Assembly (NCBI GenBank): GCA_023423475.1
Contig: JAFAFN010000215.1
Span: forward strand, 1 to 12,588
Direction of reading: 5' to 3'
From: Actinomycetes bacterium
GTDB taxonomy: Bacteria > Actinomycetota > Acidimicrobiia > Acidimicrobiales > Microtrichaceae
DNA length: 12,588 nucleotides
Below the pieces are notes generated by a model. That model was not told the origin of the DNA and made no database searches. It saw only the letters and a list, made by a program, of their open reading frames with translations. Numbering within the stretch: position 1 is the first letter of the stretch; each line of letters opens with the position of its first letter. The position numbers and the translations under genes are program-made. This document shows, piece by piece, positions 12,469-12,588 of the stretch.

Positions 12469-12588
12469 TCACCCGATCGGACCGGGGCGCGGATCCAGGA
12501 CGACCCCGGGGCAGGTGTAGCCCGCAGCGGAGAGGTCGCGGCAGAAGGTCCCTGCCGCGACCCTCCAGCGTCCGTCGATCAGGAGCAC
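12469..12588 (-). CDS. 3' end of an unrecognised gene
   Basis: An open frame enters from the right edge and ends at TGA (12471-12469), giving a 39-residue C-terminus: VLLIDGRWRVAAGTFCRDL, then SAAGYTCPGVVLDPRPGPIG. Two cysteines eleven residues apart, with the wording dGrWrvAagtFC..l..aGy.CP, could be a small disulfide-bonded surface segment, but I recognise no family. It converges with the flavoprotein gene across a 27-base gap holding a hairpin. The codon bias (G/C third positions) and the tidy end support a real gene; it could still be a chance frame. Confidence 0.45.
   Translation of the reverse strand: MLLIDGRWRVAAGTFCRDLSAAGYTCPGVVLDPRPGPIG

Noticed and set aside
1..12588. Search for tRNA, rRNA, CRISPR, transposase, integrase or phage genes
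   Set aside because: None seen on either strand; no terminal inverted repeats or spacer-repeat arrays beyond the short repeats listed.

Overview
The window is uniformly GC-rich DNA. Codon third positions are dominated by G and C, and GTG starts are common. It most likely comes from an actinomycete-type chromosome. The evidence is a mycothiol-dependent maleylpyruvate-isomerase-like domain (mycothiol is an actinobacterial thiol), a fused MeaA/Ecm-type B12 mutase, and several promoters whose -10 box lies 6-8 bases before a start codon, which suggests leaderless mRNAs. The exact taxon (for example Acidimicrobiia) is an inference I cannot test. I see no rRNA, tRNA, CRISPR array, insertion sequence or phage gene. 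Coding is almost continuous, with no gene-free stretch above 300 bases.

Layout. (1) 1-2067, minus strand: a three-gene operon coupled by 4-base overlaps. It encodes an AbiEi-like antitoxin/regulator, an AbiEii-like nucleotidyltransferase toxin and a DUF1275 membrane protein cut by the window edge. Its promoter sits between two perfect 21-bp direct repeats. (2) 2211-5224, plus strand: an ethylmalonyl-CoA-mutase-type AdoCbl enzyme and its MeaB-type G-protein chaperone, which apparently starts on a CTG overlapping the mutase stop codon. (3) 5208-5774, minus: a small lipoprotein of unknown function. (4) 5940-7435, plus: a TetR regulator with a clear self-operator, coupled to a PF10118 metal-dependent hydrolase. 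(5) 7416-8117, minus: a PduO-type cobalamin adenosyltransferase, preceded in the same open frame by an HTH half of a MerR regulator and a textbook MerR-type promoter with a 19-bp spacer and palindrome. (6) 8187-10442, plus: one 751-residue protein fusing a dimethylformamidase-large-subunit-like enzyme to a mycothiol-dependent-isomerase-like domain. (7) 10432-11181, minus: an HxlR regulator with an SCP2-like tail ending in 9-residue tandem repeats. It is divergent from (8) 11308-12441, plus: an acyl-CoA-dehydrogenase-fold flavoprotein. (9) 12469-12588, minus: the 3' end of an unrecognised gene.

How the genes fit together. The mutase, MeaB and adenosyltransferase form an adenosylcobalamin set: one makes the cofactor, one loads and guards it, one uses it. 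The other catabolic-looking genes are each next to their own regulator (TetR, relic MerR, HxlR). Three converging gene pairs overlap tail to tail by 11-20 bp with no room for terminators; only the fourth junction has a hairpin.

The best candidates for something undescribed are the MerR-HTH/adenosyltransferase arrangement at 7416-8155, the amidase-isomerase fusion at 8187-10442, and the AbiE-like operon carrying a DUF1275 protein with paired 21-bp repeats.
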